DNA of 17,224 bases, from the NCBI GenBank assembly GCA_949297565.1, contig CASFUI010000142.1:1-17224 (forward strand), read 5' to 3'. Below, piece by piece: positions 1-6,226 of the stretch (the first letter of the stretch is position 1; each line of letters begins with the position of its first letter). Under the pieces are notes generated by a model. That model was not told the DNA's origin. It searched no databases and saw only the letters and a list, made by a program, of their open reading frames with translations. Made by a program: the position numbers and the translations under genes. The DNA is from an uncultured Eubacteriales bacterium (GTDB taxonomy: Bacteria > Bacillota > Clostridia > Lachnospirales > Lachnospiraceae).

Positions 1-257
1 CCTATCTGAATGCCAAGAGGCTTTACAGTTTTCTTAAAAAATTTATGTGACACCTGAAGGAGAATACCCACGCCGTCACCGGTCTTTCCCTCCGCATCTT
101 TACCGGCTCTGTGCTCCAGATTTTCAACTATACTGAGTGCATCCGAAACCGTCTGATGCGTCTTAATTCCTTTGATACTTACAACCGCTCCGATACCGCA
201 GTTGTCATGTTCAAAGCTTGGACTGTAAAGTCCGGGCTGTCTGCTCTGTTTTTCCAT
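1..257 (-). CDS. gltB: Glutamate synthase large subunit, N-terminal fragment (runs off left edge)
   Basis: This is the first 85 codons of a gene that continues beyond the left edge. The translation begins MEKQSRQPGLYSPSFEHDNC and continues with GIGAVVSIKG, LEHRAGKDAEGKTGDGVGIL and QVSHKFFKK, which is the class II glutamine amidotransferase start of NADPH/ferredoxin glutamate synthase (GltB). In this family a short propeptide is removed so that a Cys becomes the N-terminal nucleophile that takes ammonia from glutamine; the Cys at residue 20, in NCGIG, is in the right place. The full protein makes glutamate from glutamine and 2-oxoglutarate in the cytoplasm. The ATG at 255-257 has an AGGA-type ribosome binding site (271-276) and a good promoter 40-70 bases upstream. 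Identification is by characteristic motifs; the flavin and FeS domains are outside the window. Confidence 0.93.
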   Translation of the reverse strand, partial: MEKQSRQPGLYSPSFEHDNCGIGAVVSIKGIKTHQTVSDALSIVENLEHRAGKDAEGKTGDGVGILLQVSHKFFKKTVKPLGIQI

Positions 258-298
258 AAGTCGTTATCATCCTTTCGCAATGGTTTTTGTCGACTATA

Positions 299-327
299 AC
301 TATACTATTTTTTTAGACACATGTAAA
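299..327 (-). promoter_or_regulatory. Probable sigma-A promoter of gltB
   Basis: Read on the minus strand, TTTACA (322-327) and TATAGT (299-304) are separated by exactly 17 bases. Each differs from the housekeeping consensus by one base. Transcription would begin near 292, giving a leader of about 35 bases before the gltB ATG. Confidence 0.7.
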
Positions 328-344
328 TATTATTTTTTGTTAAT

Positions 345-392
345 ATTATCAGATAATTCGATATAAATATGTTAATAAGCATTATTATCTGA
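345..392. repeat. Inverted ATTATC/GATAAT repeats upstream of gltB promoter
   Basis: A 13-bp palindrome, ATTATCAGATAAT, lies at 345-357. A second half-site, ATTATCTGA, lies at 384-392, and TCAGATAAT (349-357) with ATTATCTGA (384-392) form a perfect 9-bp inverted repeat. They sit 18-65 bp upstream of the predicted gltB -35 box, a usual place for an activator such as a LysR-type regulator. The region is very AT-rich, so chance is a real alternative. Confidence 0.35.
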
Positions 393-591
393 AAATACAT
401 CGTTTTATCCCCTTATTATATACAACTATATCGTTTTTAAGCATAAAACGCATTATGTTTTCATTAATTTTACATCTGATTTTGCAGCAATAATTTCCCT
501 GTTTTAATAATTGTGTTTAAATTGTTCATCGGCAAAAAGTCTGCTTTAAGCGTTTTTATTAATTTTTCAAAGCATTTAATTGTTTAAATCT

Positions 592-645
592 AAAAAATAA
601 AGGCTGATTCGCAAAACTTTTTTCATAAATTACGCAAATCAGCCT
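592..645 (-). terminator. Intrinsic terminator after the lipid kinase gene
   Basis: AGGCTGATTCGC (601-612) pairs with GCAAATCAGCCT (634-645) over 12 bp with one wobble or mismatch. On the minus strand the stem is followed by a T-rich run (592-600). It lies about 105 bp downstream of the stop of the 752-1663 gene. The loop is long, about 21 bases. Confidence 0.7.
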
Positions 646-751
646 AAAATTATAAATAAATTTCAATATTTTCTTAATAAAATTAAATTCAATCCATTCG
701 ACAGTTTTCGTATCACAAACCATGCCTGCCATATGGAACTCATGTTTAAAA

Positions 752-1663
752 TTACAGCTTTCTCTTCTTTTTGTTCCTTATTATAAAATCCACAGCGCCA
801 GGAAGCACATCAAAAACAGTCTTATTATATGAGCCGCCAAACTCTCCGTCCAGCGTCCATGCAAGTTCATTCGCCGATTCAAATTCAACATGGCTCGCCT
901 TAAAAGAATACATCATATCACAATCCGCAAAATTCTGAGTCACAAAGGCATTGACAAGCTGCTGGAGCTCTAAAGGATTATGAATTTCTTTGATAAGGGT
1001 AACCTCAAACATTCCGTCCTGTAAATCGGCAGAATTTCCGACAATCCACTTCATTCCTCCAACAGACTTGGTATTGCTGACCATTCCGTATACAAAGCTG
1101 CCCTCCGCGCTCACTGTATCGCTTTTTACACGCACATAGTACGGCTTGAGTCCTATAAAACGCTTAGCCGCCTCCAAAATATAAGCCTGATGTCCAAGAA
1201 CATTCTTAAGCTGCTGCGGCGTATTATAAGAAACCTCAGTAAACGCTCCGAACGCCGCGACATAATTAAAGCTGCGCTCGCCCAGCATCATTCCTATGTC
1301 ACAGCTAAACAGCTTTCCTTTTGCAACATTGCGAGCAGCCTCTCTCATCTCGCGCGGGATTCCCAGGCTCTTCGCAAAATCATTTGTTGTTCCGCTCGGA
1401 ATGTAGCCTATCGGAAGCCTTTTATCAAGCTTAAGAACAGCCCCGACAGTCTCATTTAATGTGCCGTCTCCTCCGCTGCACGCAACCATATCATATTTCA
1501 TGCCGTTTTTGATGATATAATTGAAGCCGTCTAAAGGCGCCTTAGTAGGATACACCGTAACCTCATAATCCGCCTGTGAAAATATCTGAATAATCTCCAT
1601 AAGCTTACTCTTTATCTGTGCTTTTCCTGAATTAGGATTAAATATAAACAGTAATTTTTTCAA
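752..1663 (-). CDS. Diacylglycerol kinase-family lipid kinase (DgkB/YegS/BmrU type)
   Basis: This is a 303-residue cytoplasmic or membrane-peripheral lipid kinase, the normal length for the DgkB/YegS/BmrU family. The nucleotide-binding features are in order: NPNSGK at 9-14, SGGDGTLNE at 63-71 (the family's glycine-rich signature) and PIGYIPSGTTNDFA at 84-97. The C-terminal half has the beta-sandwich character expected, ending in a basic tail, RNKKKRKL. The family phosphorylates diacylglycerol or related lipids with ATP; in Firmicutes DgkB recycles diacylglycerol released by lipoteichoic acid synthesis, but the substrate here cannot be told from sequence. The start codon is TTG: GGAGGG at 1669-1674 lies 5 bases before it, and the nearby ATG at 1674-1676 is out of frame. 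A terminator follows at 592-645, so it is probably transcribed alone or from the nuclease gene upstream. Confidence 0.93.
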   Translation of the reverse strand: MKKLLFIFNPNSGKAQIKSKLMEIIQIFSQADYEVTVYPTKAPLDGFNYIIKNGMKYDMVACSGGDGTLNETVGAVLKLDKRLPIGYIPSGTTNDFAKSLGIPREMREAARNVAKGKLFSCDIGMMLGERSFNYVAAFGAFTEVSYNTPQQLKNVLGHQAYILEAAKRFIGLKPYYVRVKSDTVSAEGSFVYGMVSNTKSVGGMKWIVGNSADLQDGMFEVTLIKEIHNPLELQQLVNAFVTQNFADCDMMYSFKASHVEFESANELAWTLDGEFGGSYNKTVFDVLPGAVDFIIRNKKKRKL

Positions 1664-1697
1664 AATAACCCTCCATGTCCGCCATCGCTTGCTTTGT

Positions 1698-1751
1698 CAA
1701 AAATATACACCATACCCGATGCAGACTCAAACTTCAAATCTGCGTGAGGTG
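1698..1751 (-). terminator. Possible weak terminator after the beta-CASP nuclease gene
   Basis: On the minus strand CACC...GGTG and GCAGA...TCTGC arms can form an imperfect hairpin (1708-1751) followed by a short T-rich run (1698-1707). The stem is interrupted and weak, so read-through into the lipid kinase gene is quite possible. Confidence 0.3.
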
Positions 1752-1774
1752 TGCCCTTGACGTATTATATTCGG

Positions 1775-3373
1775 TTATCTGTCCCATTTGTCACAAAGTG
1801 CATTAATCTGGTCTGCAAATTTAGCCAAATCTTTATTCGCGCCACCCTCATTATGATTGATAACAGACATGAGACGCTGTCCTGCAGCCACCAATCTTCC
1901 GAATACTCCCTGATTGCGTTTTGAAACTGTTCTTCTGGTCTTCTTCTGCTCGTTTCCGTATGCCACAACACGGTCTGCAGCCAGATCAAATATCGCCCCG
2001 GTGTAAGGAGCTATCGTATCGTAACCGTAAACATCATGCAGCAGCTTTGCAAAAGAATCACACACCGCATCCTCACCGTGGACAACAAATACCTTCTGAG
2101 GCTTTTTCTCAAATGAGTTAATCCACTTTATCAATCCCTCTCTGTCAGCATGACCGCTGGATCCCGGAAGCTGCGCAATCTCTGCGCTGACCTGTATAGG
2201 CTCTCCGAACAGTTTAATCTCCTTTGCACCGTCAATAATAGCCCTTCCCGTAGTGCCAATAGCCTGATAACCCGCAAAAAGAATTGTACACTCCGGTCTC
2301 CAGAGATTATGCTTTAAATGGTGACGAACACGTCCCGCCTCGCACATTCCCGACGCCGAAATTATAACTTTAGGATTTTGATCAAAATTAATCTGCTTGG
2401 AAGCCTCACCTGTCGTCGCAAACTTAAGTCCGTCAAACAGAAGCGGGTTGACGCCCGAATCTATCAGACGCATTGCCTCCTCATCAAAACACTCATGTGT
2501 GTTCTTGCCGAATATATTTGTCGACTCTATTGCAAGCGGACTGTCCAGATACACGTCAAACGGTCTGTCAATCAGCTTTTTTTCTTTTATTTCCCTGATA
2601 AAATATAACAGCTCCTGTGCTCTTCCCACCGCAAATGACGGAATTACAACATTTCCTCCGCGCTCAAACGTCCTGGTAAATACCTTAACCAGCTCCGCCA
2701 CATAGTCAGGAGTTCCTCCGTGGCTTCGGTCGCCGTAGGTTGATTCCATTACAACGTAATCCGCATCCTTTATATACTCAGGGTCCTTGAGTATAGGCTT
2801 ATTTACATTTCCTATATCGCCTGAAAATACAATTTTCTTTGATATGCCGTTCTCGTCTATCCATACTTCTATGCTGGCAGAGCCAAGAAGATGACCCGCG
2901 TCAACAAATCTCACGCATACTCCGTCGCATATATCTATCTTTTCCCCATACGGACAGCCAACAAACTGCTTCATTACATTAACCGCTGCATCCATATCAT
3001 ACAGCGGAACAAACTCTTTGAGCGTTCCGTTGGAACGTTTTGCCTTACGGTTTCGCCATTCAGCCTCAAACATCTGTATGTGAGCGCTGTCCTTGAGCAT
3101 AATCTCACACAAATCTACCGTTGGTCTGGTTGTATATACTTTTCCCCTGAAACCGTTAGTATAAAGCAGAGGAATTAATCCCGAATGGTCGATATGCGCA
3201 TGCGTGAGCAGCACAAAATCAACCTCCGCCGCAGGAATAGGCAGCTCCTGATTCTCATAAACATCATTGCCCTGCTCCATTCCGCAGTCAATCAAAATAT
3301 TCTTACCGCATGCCTGCAAAAAATGACAGCTTCCTGTGACCTCATGGTCAGCCCCCAAAAAATTCAGCCTCAT
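1775..3373 (-). CDS. Metallo-beta-lactamase-fold beta-CASP RNA-processing nuclease (YSH1/CPSF73-like)
   Basis: This 532-residue protein belongs to the MBL-fold/beta-CASP family that includes CPSF73 and bacterial RNA-cleaving relatives. It starts with LNFLGADHEVTGS and carries the metal-binding HAHIDH at 58-63. Further zinc-ligand motifs are DAGHLLGSASI and VFSGDIGN. The beta-CASP insert follows (VVIPSFAVGRAQELLY, SASGMCEAGRVRHHL), then SGHADREGL and VVHGE as motifs B and C. These are the residues that hold two zinc ions for RNA phosphodiester cleavage. About 70 C-terminal residues are less typical. Two in-frame ATGs exist, at 3383-3385 and 3371-3373. I chose the second because GAGGA lies 5 bases before it, and the first ATG sits inside that ribosome binding site. 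The role is probably RNA turnover or maturation in the cytoplasm; the specific target is unknown. Confidence 0.92.
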   Translation of the reverse strand: MRLNFLGADHEVTGSCHFLQACGKNILIDCGMEQGNDVYENQELPIPAAEVDFVLLTHAHIDHSGLIPLLYTNGFRGKVYTTRPTVDLCEIMLKDSAHIQMFEAEWRNRKAKRSNGTLKEFVPLYDMDAAVNVMKQFVGCPYGEKIDICDGVCVRFVDAGHLLGSASIEVWIDENGISKKIVFSGDIGNVNKPILKDPEYIKDADYVVMESTYGDRSHGGTPDYVAELVKVFTRTFERGGNVVIPSFAVGRAQELLYFIREIKEKKLIDRPFDVYLDSPLAIESTNIFGKNTHECFDEEAMRLIDSGVNPLLFDGLKFATTGEASKQINFDQNPKVIISASGMCEAGRVRHHLKHNLWRPECTILFAGYQAIGTTGRAIIDGAKEIKLFGEPIQVSAEIAQLPGSSGHADREGLIKWINSFEKKPQKVFVVHGEDAVCDSFAKLLHDVYGYDTIAPYTGAIFDLAADRVVAYGNEQKKTRRTVSKRNQGVFGRLVAAGQRLMSVINHNEGGANKDLAKFADQINALCDKWDR

Positions 3374-3376
3374 AAA

Positions 3377-3400
3377 AATCCTCATTTCCGCGCACGCTTT
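3377..3400 (-). repeat. Leader repeat copy A (matches 14907-14930)
   Basis: These 24 bases before the nuclease gene match 22 of 24 bases before the transglutaminase-like gene. On the minus strand the shared core is GTGCGC(G/A)GAAATGAGGATT, holding the ribosome binding site and an overlapping upstream in-frame ATG. Confidence 0.6.
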
Positions 3401-3496
3401 TATACCCCGGCTCAGCCTTGATTATACGTATGACAAGCCCGTGTCCGGTGCGCCAAGACACAAATACACTGTGTGAGAAATTGATTTTCCACACTA

Positions 3497-3525
3497 ATTA
3501 TACGTTCAGATAATATTTTTCACAA
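3497..3525 (-). promoter_or_regulatory. Candidate promoter of the beta-CASP nuclease gene
   Basis: On the minus strand TTGTGA (3520-3525) and a perfect TATAAT (3497-3502) are 17 bases apart. The leader would be about 115 bases long. A second TATAAT occurs at 3421-3426 but has only a poor -35 match. The spacer carries ATTATCTGA, also found upstream of gltB. Confidence 0.5.
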
Positions 3526-3567
3526 TTTATATCTTTAATATAATTTTATGATAATACGAGCATATTT

Positions 3568-4128
3568 TCAACCTAAAATTCCCAAACCGTCCAGTAAAAT
3601 TTTAAGTCCTATAAATATAAGTATCACACCTCCGCATACCTCAGCCTTTGATTTATACCTCTCACCGAAAATGCTTCCTATCTTAATTCCTGCTGCCGAA
3701 CAGACAAATGTAGTAATTCCTATAAATATTACTGCATAAATAATATTTACATTGAGAAACGCAAAGCTGACTCCCACCGCAAGAGCGTCTATACTTGTTG
3801 CAACCGCGAGAAGAAGCATTGTTGAAATCCCCATATTTGAATCCATTTTTTCTTCCTCTCCAAACGCTTCCCTAATCATGTTTATTCCGATAATAACCAG
3901 CAGAATAAACGCGATCCAGTGCGAATACATTGTAATTTTATCCGCAAAAATACTTCCCAGAAGATACCCTATAAGAGGCATTAATGCCTGAAAACCTCCA
4001 AACCATGCCCCGGCTATGCACATATGCTTCACCTTTATTTTACCCAGGGAAAGCCCTTTACAGACAGAAACAGCAAAGGCATCCATTGACAGACCAAGCG
4101 CAAGAATAAATAATTCAATTAAACTCAT
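3568..4128 (-). CDS. mntP: Manganese efflux pump MntP
   Basis: MntP exports Mn2+ across the cytoplasmic membrane and protects against manganese excess. The 186-residue protein has the expected six hydrophobic segments arranged as two similar halves. Each half carries the family's signature acidic residue: SMDAFAVS (Asp16) and SIDALAVGVSF (Asp114). The hydrophilic loop REAFGEEEKMDSN separates the halves. The longest frame would start at 4155, but the ATG at 4126-4128 is preceded by GGAGG at a 5-base distance and gives the usual MntP N-terminus (MSLIELFILALGLSMDAF). The gene is expressed through a yybP-ykoY-type Mn2+ riboswitch with its own terminator, which independently supports the assignment. 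No clear terminator follows the stop. Confidence 0.96.
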   Translation of the reverse strand: MSLIELFILALGLSMDAFAVSVCKGLSLGKIKVKHMCIAGAWFGGFQALMPLIGYLLGSIFADKITMYSHWIAFILLVIIGINMIREAFGEEEKMDSNMGISTMLLLAVATSIDALAVGVSFAFLNVNIIYAVIFIGITTFVCSAAGIKIGSIFGERYKSKAEVCGGVILIFIGLKILLDGLGILG

Positions 4129-4227
4129 TTCATCCTCCATCGTTTTAATTTTCAAGAGATTTCATCATATGCAAAACAATTTCCCAGACAGGAACATATA
4201 GTTCGCAAGAGAACTTTTCTACAGAAT

Positions 4228-4268
4228 AAAAAAGACCCACGGACAGCTTTTAAAACTGCCCATGAGTC
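4228..4268 (-). terminator. Riboswitch-controlled intrinsic terminator upstream of mntP
   Basis: On the minus strand GACTCATGGGCAG (4256-4268) pairs with CTGTCCGTGGGTC (4234-4246) over 13 bp including G-U pairs, with a 9-base A/T-rich loop, followed by TTTTTT (4228-4233). Its 5' arm shares bases 4260-4266 with the 3' strand of riboswitch helix P1, so the two structures exclude each other. Confidence 0.85.
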
Positions 4269-4353
4269 TCATCATTCAAAATAATACCGGGTATGTAAAC
4301 CATTGTGTCGATATTACTACATAATATAAATTATGCCGATTACTCCCTCTTGG
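4260..4353 (-). promoter_or_regulatory. yybP-ykoY-type Mn2+ riboswitch aptamer
   Basis: Read on the minus strand, CCAAGAG (4347-4353) pairs with CUCAUGG (4260-4266) as helix P1. It is followed directly by GGAGUA, the family's conserved sequence just inside P1. A 6-bp hairpin (CAUAAU/AUUAUG) and an 8-bp helix (UAAUAUCG with CGGUAUUA, including a U-G pair) follow. The conserved-looking ACAUAC lies in the distal part and GAUGAGAC before P1 closes. It precedes mntP, the best-known target of this class. In the family, Mn2+ binding stabilises P1 and raises expression; the overlapping terminator arm fits that ON-switch logic. The match was made by eye, not with a covariance model. Confidence 0.85.
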
Positions 4354-4367
4354 TTTCGAGTTAATTA

Positions 4368-4396
4368 ACTATATCATTATTGATAAATATTATCAA
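4368..4396 (-). promoter_or_regulatory. Probable promoter of the mntP riboswitch transcript
   Basis: On the minus strand TTGATA (4391-4396) and TATAGT (4368-4373) are 17 bases apart. The start would fall near 4361, a few bases before aptamer helix P1. A perfect TTGACA at 4405-4410 is a rival -35 box but has no good -10 at normal spacing. Confidence 0.65.
4380..4396. promoter_or_regulatory. Fur-family-like operator overlapping mntP promoter
   Basis: A perfect palindrome, TTGATAATATTTATCAA (minus strand), covers the -35 box and part of the spacer. It matches 13 of the 14 specified bases of the 7-1-7 Fur-family consensus TGATAATnATTATCA. This suggests repression by a Fur-type metalloregulator; AT-rich sequence makes chance a possible explanation. 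Confidence 0.45.
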
Positions 4397-4406
4397 GTAG
4401 TTTTTG

Positions 4407-4967
4407 TCAAAAAATGACATCCTCTATACGTATTTTGGGAACATGGTGTACCTGTTTGCTGTCACGGTAATATTTTATGTCGCCGTCCTCCGGAATATCC
4501 TCAAGCACAACCTCTTCTTTTGGATAGCCAAAAGCTATACAGTAATCGATTTTCATATCATCAGGAAGCGAAATTATTTCCGCGAGCTTTTCCCTGTTCA
4601 CATTTCCAAGGAAACAACCTCCAAAGCCTCTCTCCGCAGCCGCAAGAAGCATTGTCTGACCGATTATTCCCTCATCGCACTCCGCCTTAGCCTGCTTTGA
4701 CGTTGCAAGTATTATATATGCCGCAGGTCTCTCCCCCGGCACAGGTCCGTCCCATTCCTTCAAATATCCCGCCCAGCCGAGACACTCAAAAACCTTCGCA
4801 TTTGTCTCTTCGTCGCACACAAGCTTATATCTGACAGGCTGTCTGTTAGCGGCGGACGGCGTGTTTCTCGCTATGTCAACAAGCTCCACAAGCGTCTCCC
4901 TGCTGATTTTTCTGTCCTCATAAAACCTGCGGTAAGAGCGGTTTTTCTTTACTAAATCTTTTATCAT
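4407..4967 (-). CDS. Nitroreductase-family FMN-dependent oxidoreductase
   Basis: This 186-residue protein has the nitroreductase-fold pattern: an N-terminal RSYRRF (the basic FMN-phosphate-binding stretch), NTPSAANRQP for flavin contact, and GFGGCFLGN in the later glycine-rich region, followed by a typical GYPKEE turn. Such enzymes bind FMN and use NAD(P)H to reduce nitro compounds, quinones or other electron acceptors. The length fits the short, dimeric members of the family, and the physiological substrate is not predictable. The start ATG overlaps the stop of the upstream membrane-protein gene as ATGA (4964-4967), so translation is probably coupled. Its stop lies 11 bases from the palindrome of the mntP promoter. 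With no terminator between, read-through would meet the mntP riboswitch terminator. Confidence 0.92.
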   Translation of the reverse strand: MIKDLVKKNRSYRRFYEDRKISRETLVELVDIARNTPSAANRQPVRYKLVCDEETNAKVFECLGWAGYLKEWDGPVPGERPAAYIILATSKQAKAECDEGIIGQTMLLAAAERGFGGCFLGNVNREKLAEIISLPDDMKIDYCIAFGYPKEEVVLEDIPEDGDIKYYRDSKQVHHVPKIRIEDVIF

Positions 4968-5440
4968 TTTTGTACTCCTTTCTGCTGCGCCTGACTTAAA
5001 GGCAAAACGATGTATTCATTATCATAATATTTTATACTGAGTTCAAAATCACTCATCTTTGTATCCATATTATAAATGTTTATATTGATATAGCTGTTAT
5101 CAGGATAATACATGTGCCCGTCCTTCAGCTTTTTATCCAAAGAGTCCCTGAACATAAATGAAACGGCGTCTGTATTTGTCTCAGGAATATTTGAGATATA
5201 AAAAAGCCCTCTGAACTTATCACGCGTATCAGACGTTTCCAATATGTAATTATAGTAATAGCCGTCAACAGTTATCGTAACCTCTTCGCTTTTTCCATCA
5301 GCATCATAAGATATACACTGTATTTCTTTTCTGATATGATGTTTAACCGATATATTTCTCAATGCCAGTATTACTGCCCCAACAATCAGAACAAGCAAAA
5401 CGGCAATATATAAAATATCGATTTTTTTAAAAGTCTTCAT
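4964..5440 (-). CDS. Membrane-anchored protein of unknown function
   Basis: I do not recognise this 158-residue protein. It has a short basic start (MKTFKKID), one strongly hydrophobic segment at about residues 9-26, then a polar domain with alternating hydrophobic and charged residues, many Tyr and Asp, suggesting a beta-rich extracytoplasmic domain on a single membrane anchor. No lipobox, catalytic motif or metal site is visible. The ribosome binding site is weak: the nearest GGAG is 17 bases upstream of the ATG, although an in-frame stop just upstream rules out a longer product. It lies 60 bp downstream of a gene with similar architecture and overlaps the nitroreductase start by 4 bases. 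The three are probably one transcript from the promoter at 5978-6005. Confidence 0.8.
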   Translation of the reverse strand: MKTFKKIDILYIAVLLVLIVGAVILALRNISVKHHIRKEIQCISYDADGKSEEVTITVDGYYYNYILETSDTRDKFRGLFYISNIPETNTDAVSFMFRDSLDKKLKDGHMYYPDNSYININIYNMDTKMSDFELSIKYYDNEYIVLPLSQAQQKGVQK

Positions 5441-5500
5441 TGTGTGTTATTTTAACGCTCCCTTCGTAAAATAATATTCCCTGTTCAATTCGTAAATTTA

Positions 5501-5947
5501 CTAATCACCAGCCTTATATGCCAATGAATTAATAAAATCAATAAAATTATTGTCAGCAATATAATACATACTATTTTCTCTGTCTGAGACACTTACACTC
5601 ATTTTAATCTGTGCTGTTTCAGTGTTGACATACAGCTTAACTATATCATTATTAAAGTCAACAATAACATTATATACTTCCCTGTATACATTTTCACCTA
5701 CATTGAACCCATCAGCTTTGCCTGAAACCCAATTATTATTTTCGCACATTTCAAGCATCTTTTTCTTTTCACTATTATTTAACTTATATGTATTATCCAT
5801 GAAACTAACCGTAACAAATTTACATCGAGTCGCAAACATGCTTTTTTTCTGCATACTATTGTCAAAAAACATAATCGTGATAAAAATCACAATAAAAACC
5901 ATTAGCACGGTGAATGAAAATAAAATTCTTTTCTTATTAAACATCAT
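5501..5947 (-). CDS. Small membrane-anchored protein of unknown function
   Basis: I do not recognise this 148-residue protein. It has a positively charged start (MMFNKKR), one hydrophobic segment at about residues 8-27, and a polar domain with a pattern of predicted beta strands ending in IDFINSLAYKAGD. The layout (anchor plus small outer domain) is like that of the next gene, but the sequences do not obviously align. A longer frame opening at 5986 is ruled out, because that ATG lies between the -35 and -10 boxes of the promoter. The ATG pair at 5942-5947 has GGGGG 6 bases upstream. Base composition is more AT-rich than in the neighbouring metabolic genes, which may indicate a fast-evolving or acquired gene. 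Confidence 0.8.
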   Translation of the reverse strand: MMFNKKRILFSFTVLMVFIVIFITIMFFDNSMQKKSMFATRCKFVTVSFMDNTYKLNNSEKKKMLEMCENNNWVSGKADGFNVGENVYREVYNVIVDFNNDIVKLYVNTETAQIKMSVSVSDRENSMYYIADNNFIDFINSLAYKAGD

Positions 5948-5977
5948 CAATTTCCCCCTTTCACGTTTCCTACCTCC

Positions 5978-6005
5978 ATAGTACACGATAATCTTGTTAA
6001 GTCAA
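5978..6005 (-). promoter_or_regulatory. Strong promoter of the three-gene membrane-protein/nitroreductase unit
   Basis: On the minus strand TTGACT (6000-6005) and TACTAT (5978-5983) are 16 bases apart. Transcription would begin near 5971, 24 bases before the chosen ATG. This placement shows that the ATG at 5984-5986 is not translated. Confidence 0.72.
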
Positions 6006-6100
6006 TACAAATGGCATAAAATGCATGTTTTCAGGAATAAAGACTTATTTTAAAGAACAACATGCTATATGCTTTACACATAAGCTCTTTTGCCACAAGC

Positions 6101-6149
6101 AAAAAAGCCGCACAGCCGAGGAACATTTCCTGTTCCTCGGCTGTGTGGC
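6101..6149 (-). terminator. Strong intrinsic terminator of the MATE operon
   Basis: A 19-bp hairpin with one imperfect pair (arms 6107-6125 and 6131-6149, 5-base loop) is followed on the minus strand by TTTTTT (6101-6106). It lies 78 bp after the MATE stop. There is no T-run on the plus-strand side, so it works in the minus direction. Confidence 0.9.
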
Positions 6150-6226
6150 AATTTACACCTTTAAACATGCTGCCTGATACCTGACGTCACAAATGCGCAT
6201 ATATTATCGGAAGCACTTAAACAATT

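Larger units (their letters stand above)
328..751. other. AT-rich intergenic region between gltB and the lipid kinase gene
   Basis: No gene was found in this stretch of over 400 bp. Both strands are rich in stops and no ribosome binding site precedes a plausible ORF. It holds the inverted repeats near the gltB promoter and the minus-strand terminator at 592-645. I see nothing convincing between about 400 and 590. Confidence 0.6.

Noticed and set aside
4405..4410. Perfect TTGACA just after the nitroreductase stop codon as the mntP -35 box
   Set aside because: At 16-18 base spacing it meets only poor -10 sequences. TTGATA with TATAGT at 17 bases is better placed relative to the riboswitch, though the first cannot be fully excluded.
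5622..5981. A 119-codon open frame on the plus strand opposite the small membrane-protein gene
   Set aside because: It has no ribosome binding site and a composition explained by the complement of an AT-rich membrane protein. The minus-strand gene has a promoter and a ribosome binding site.
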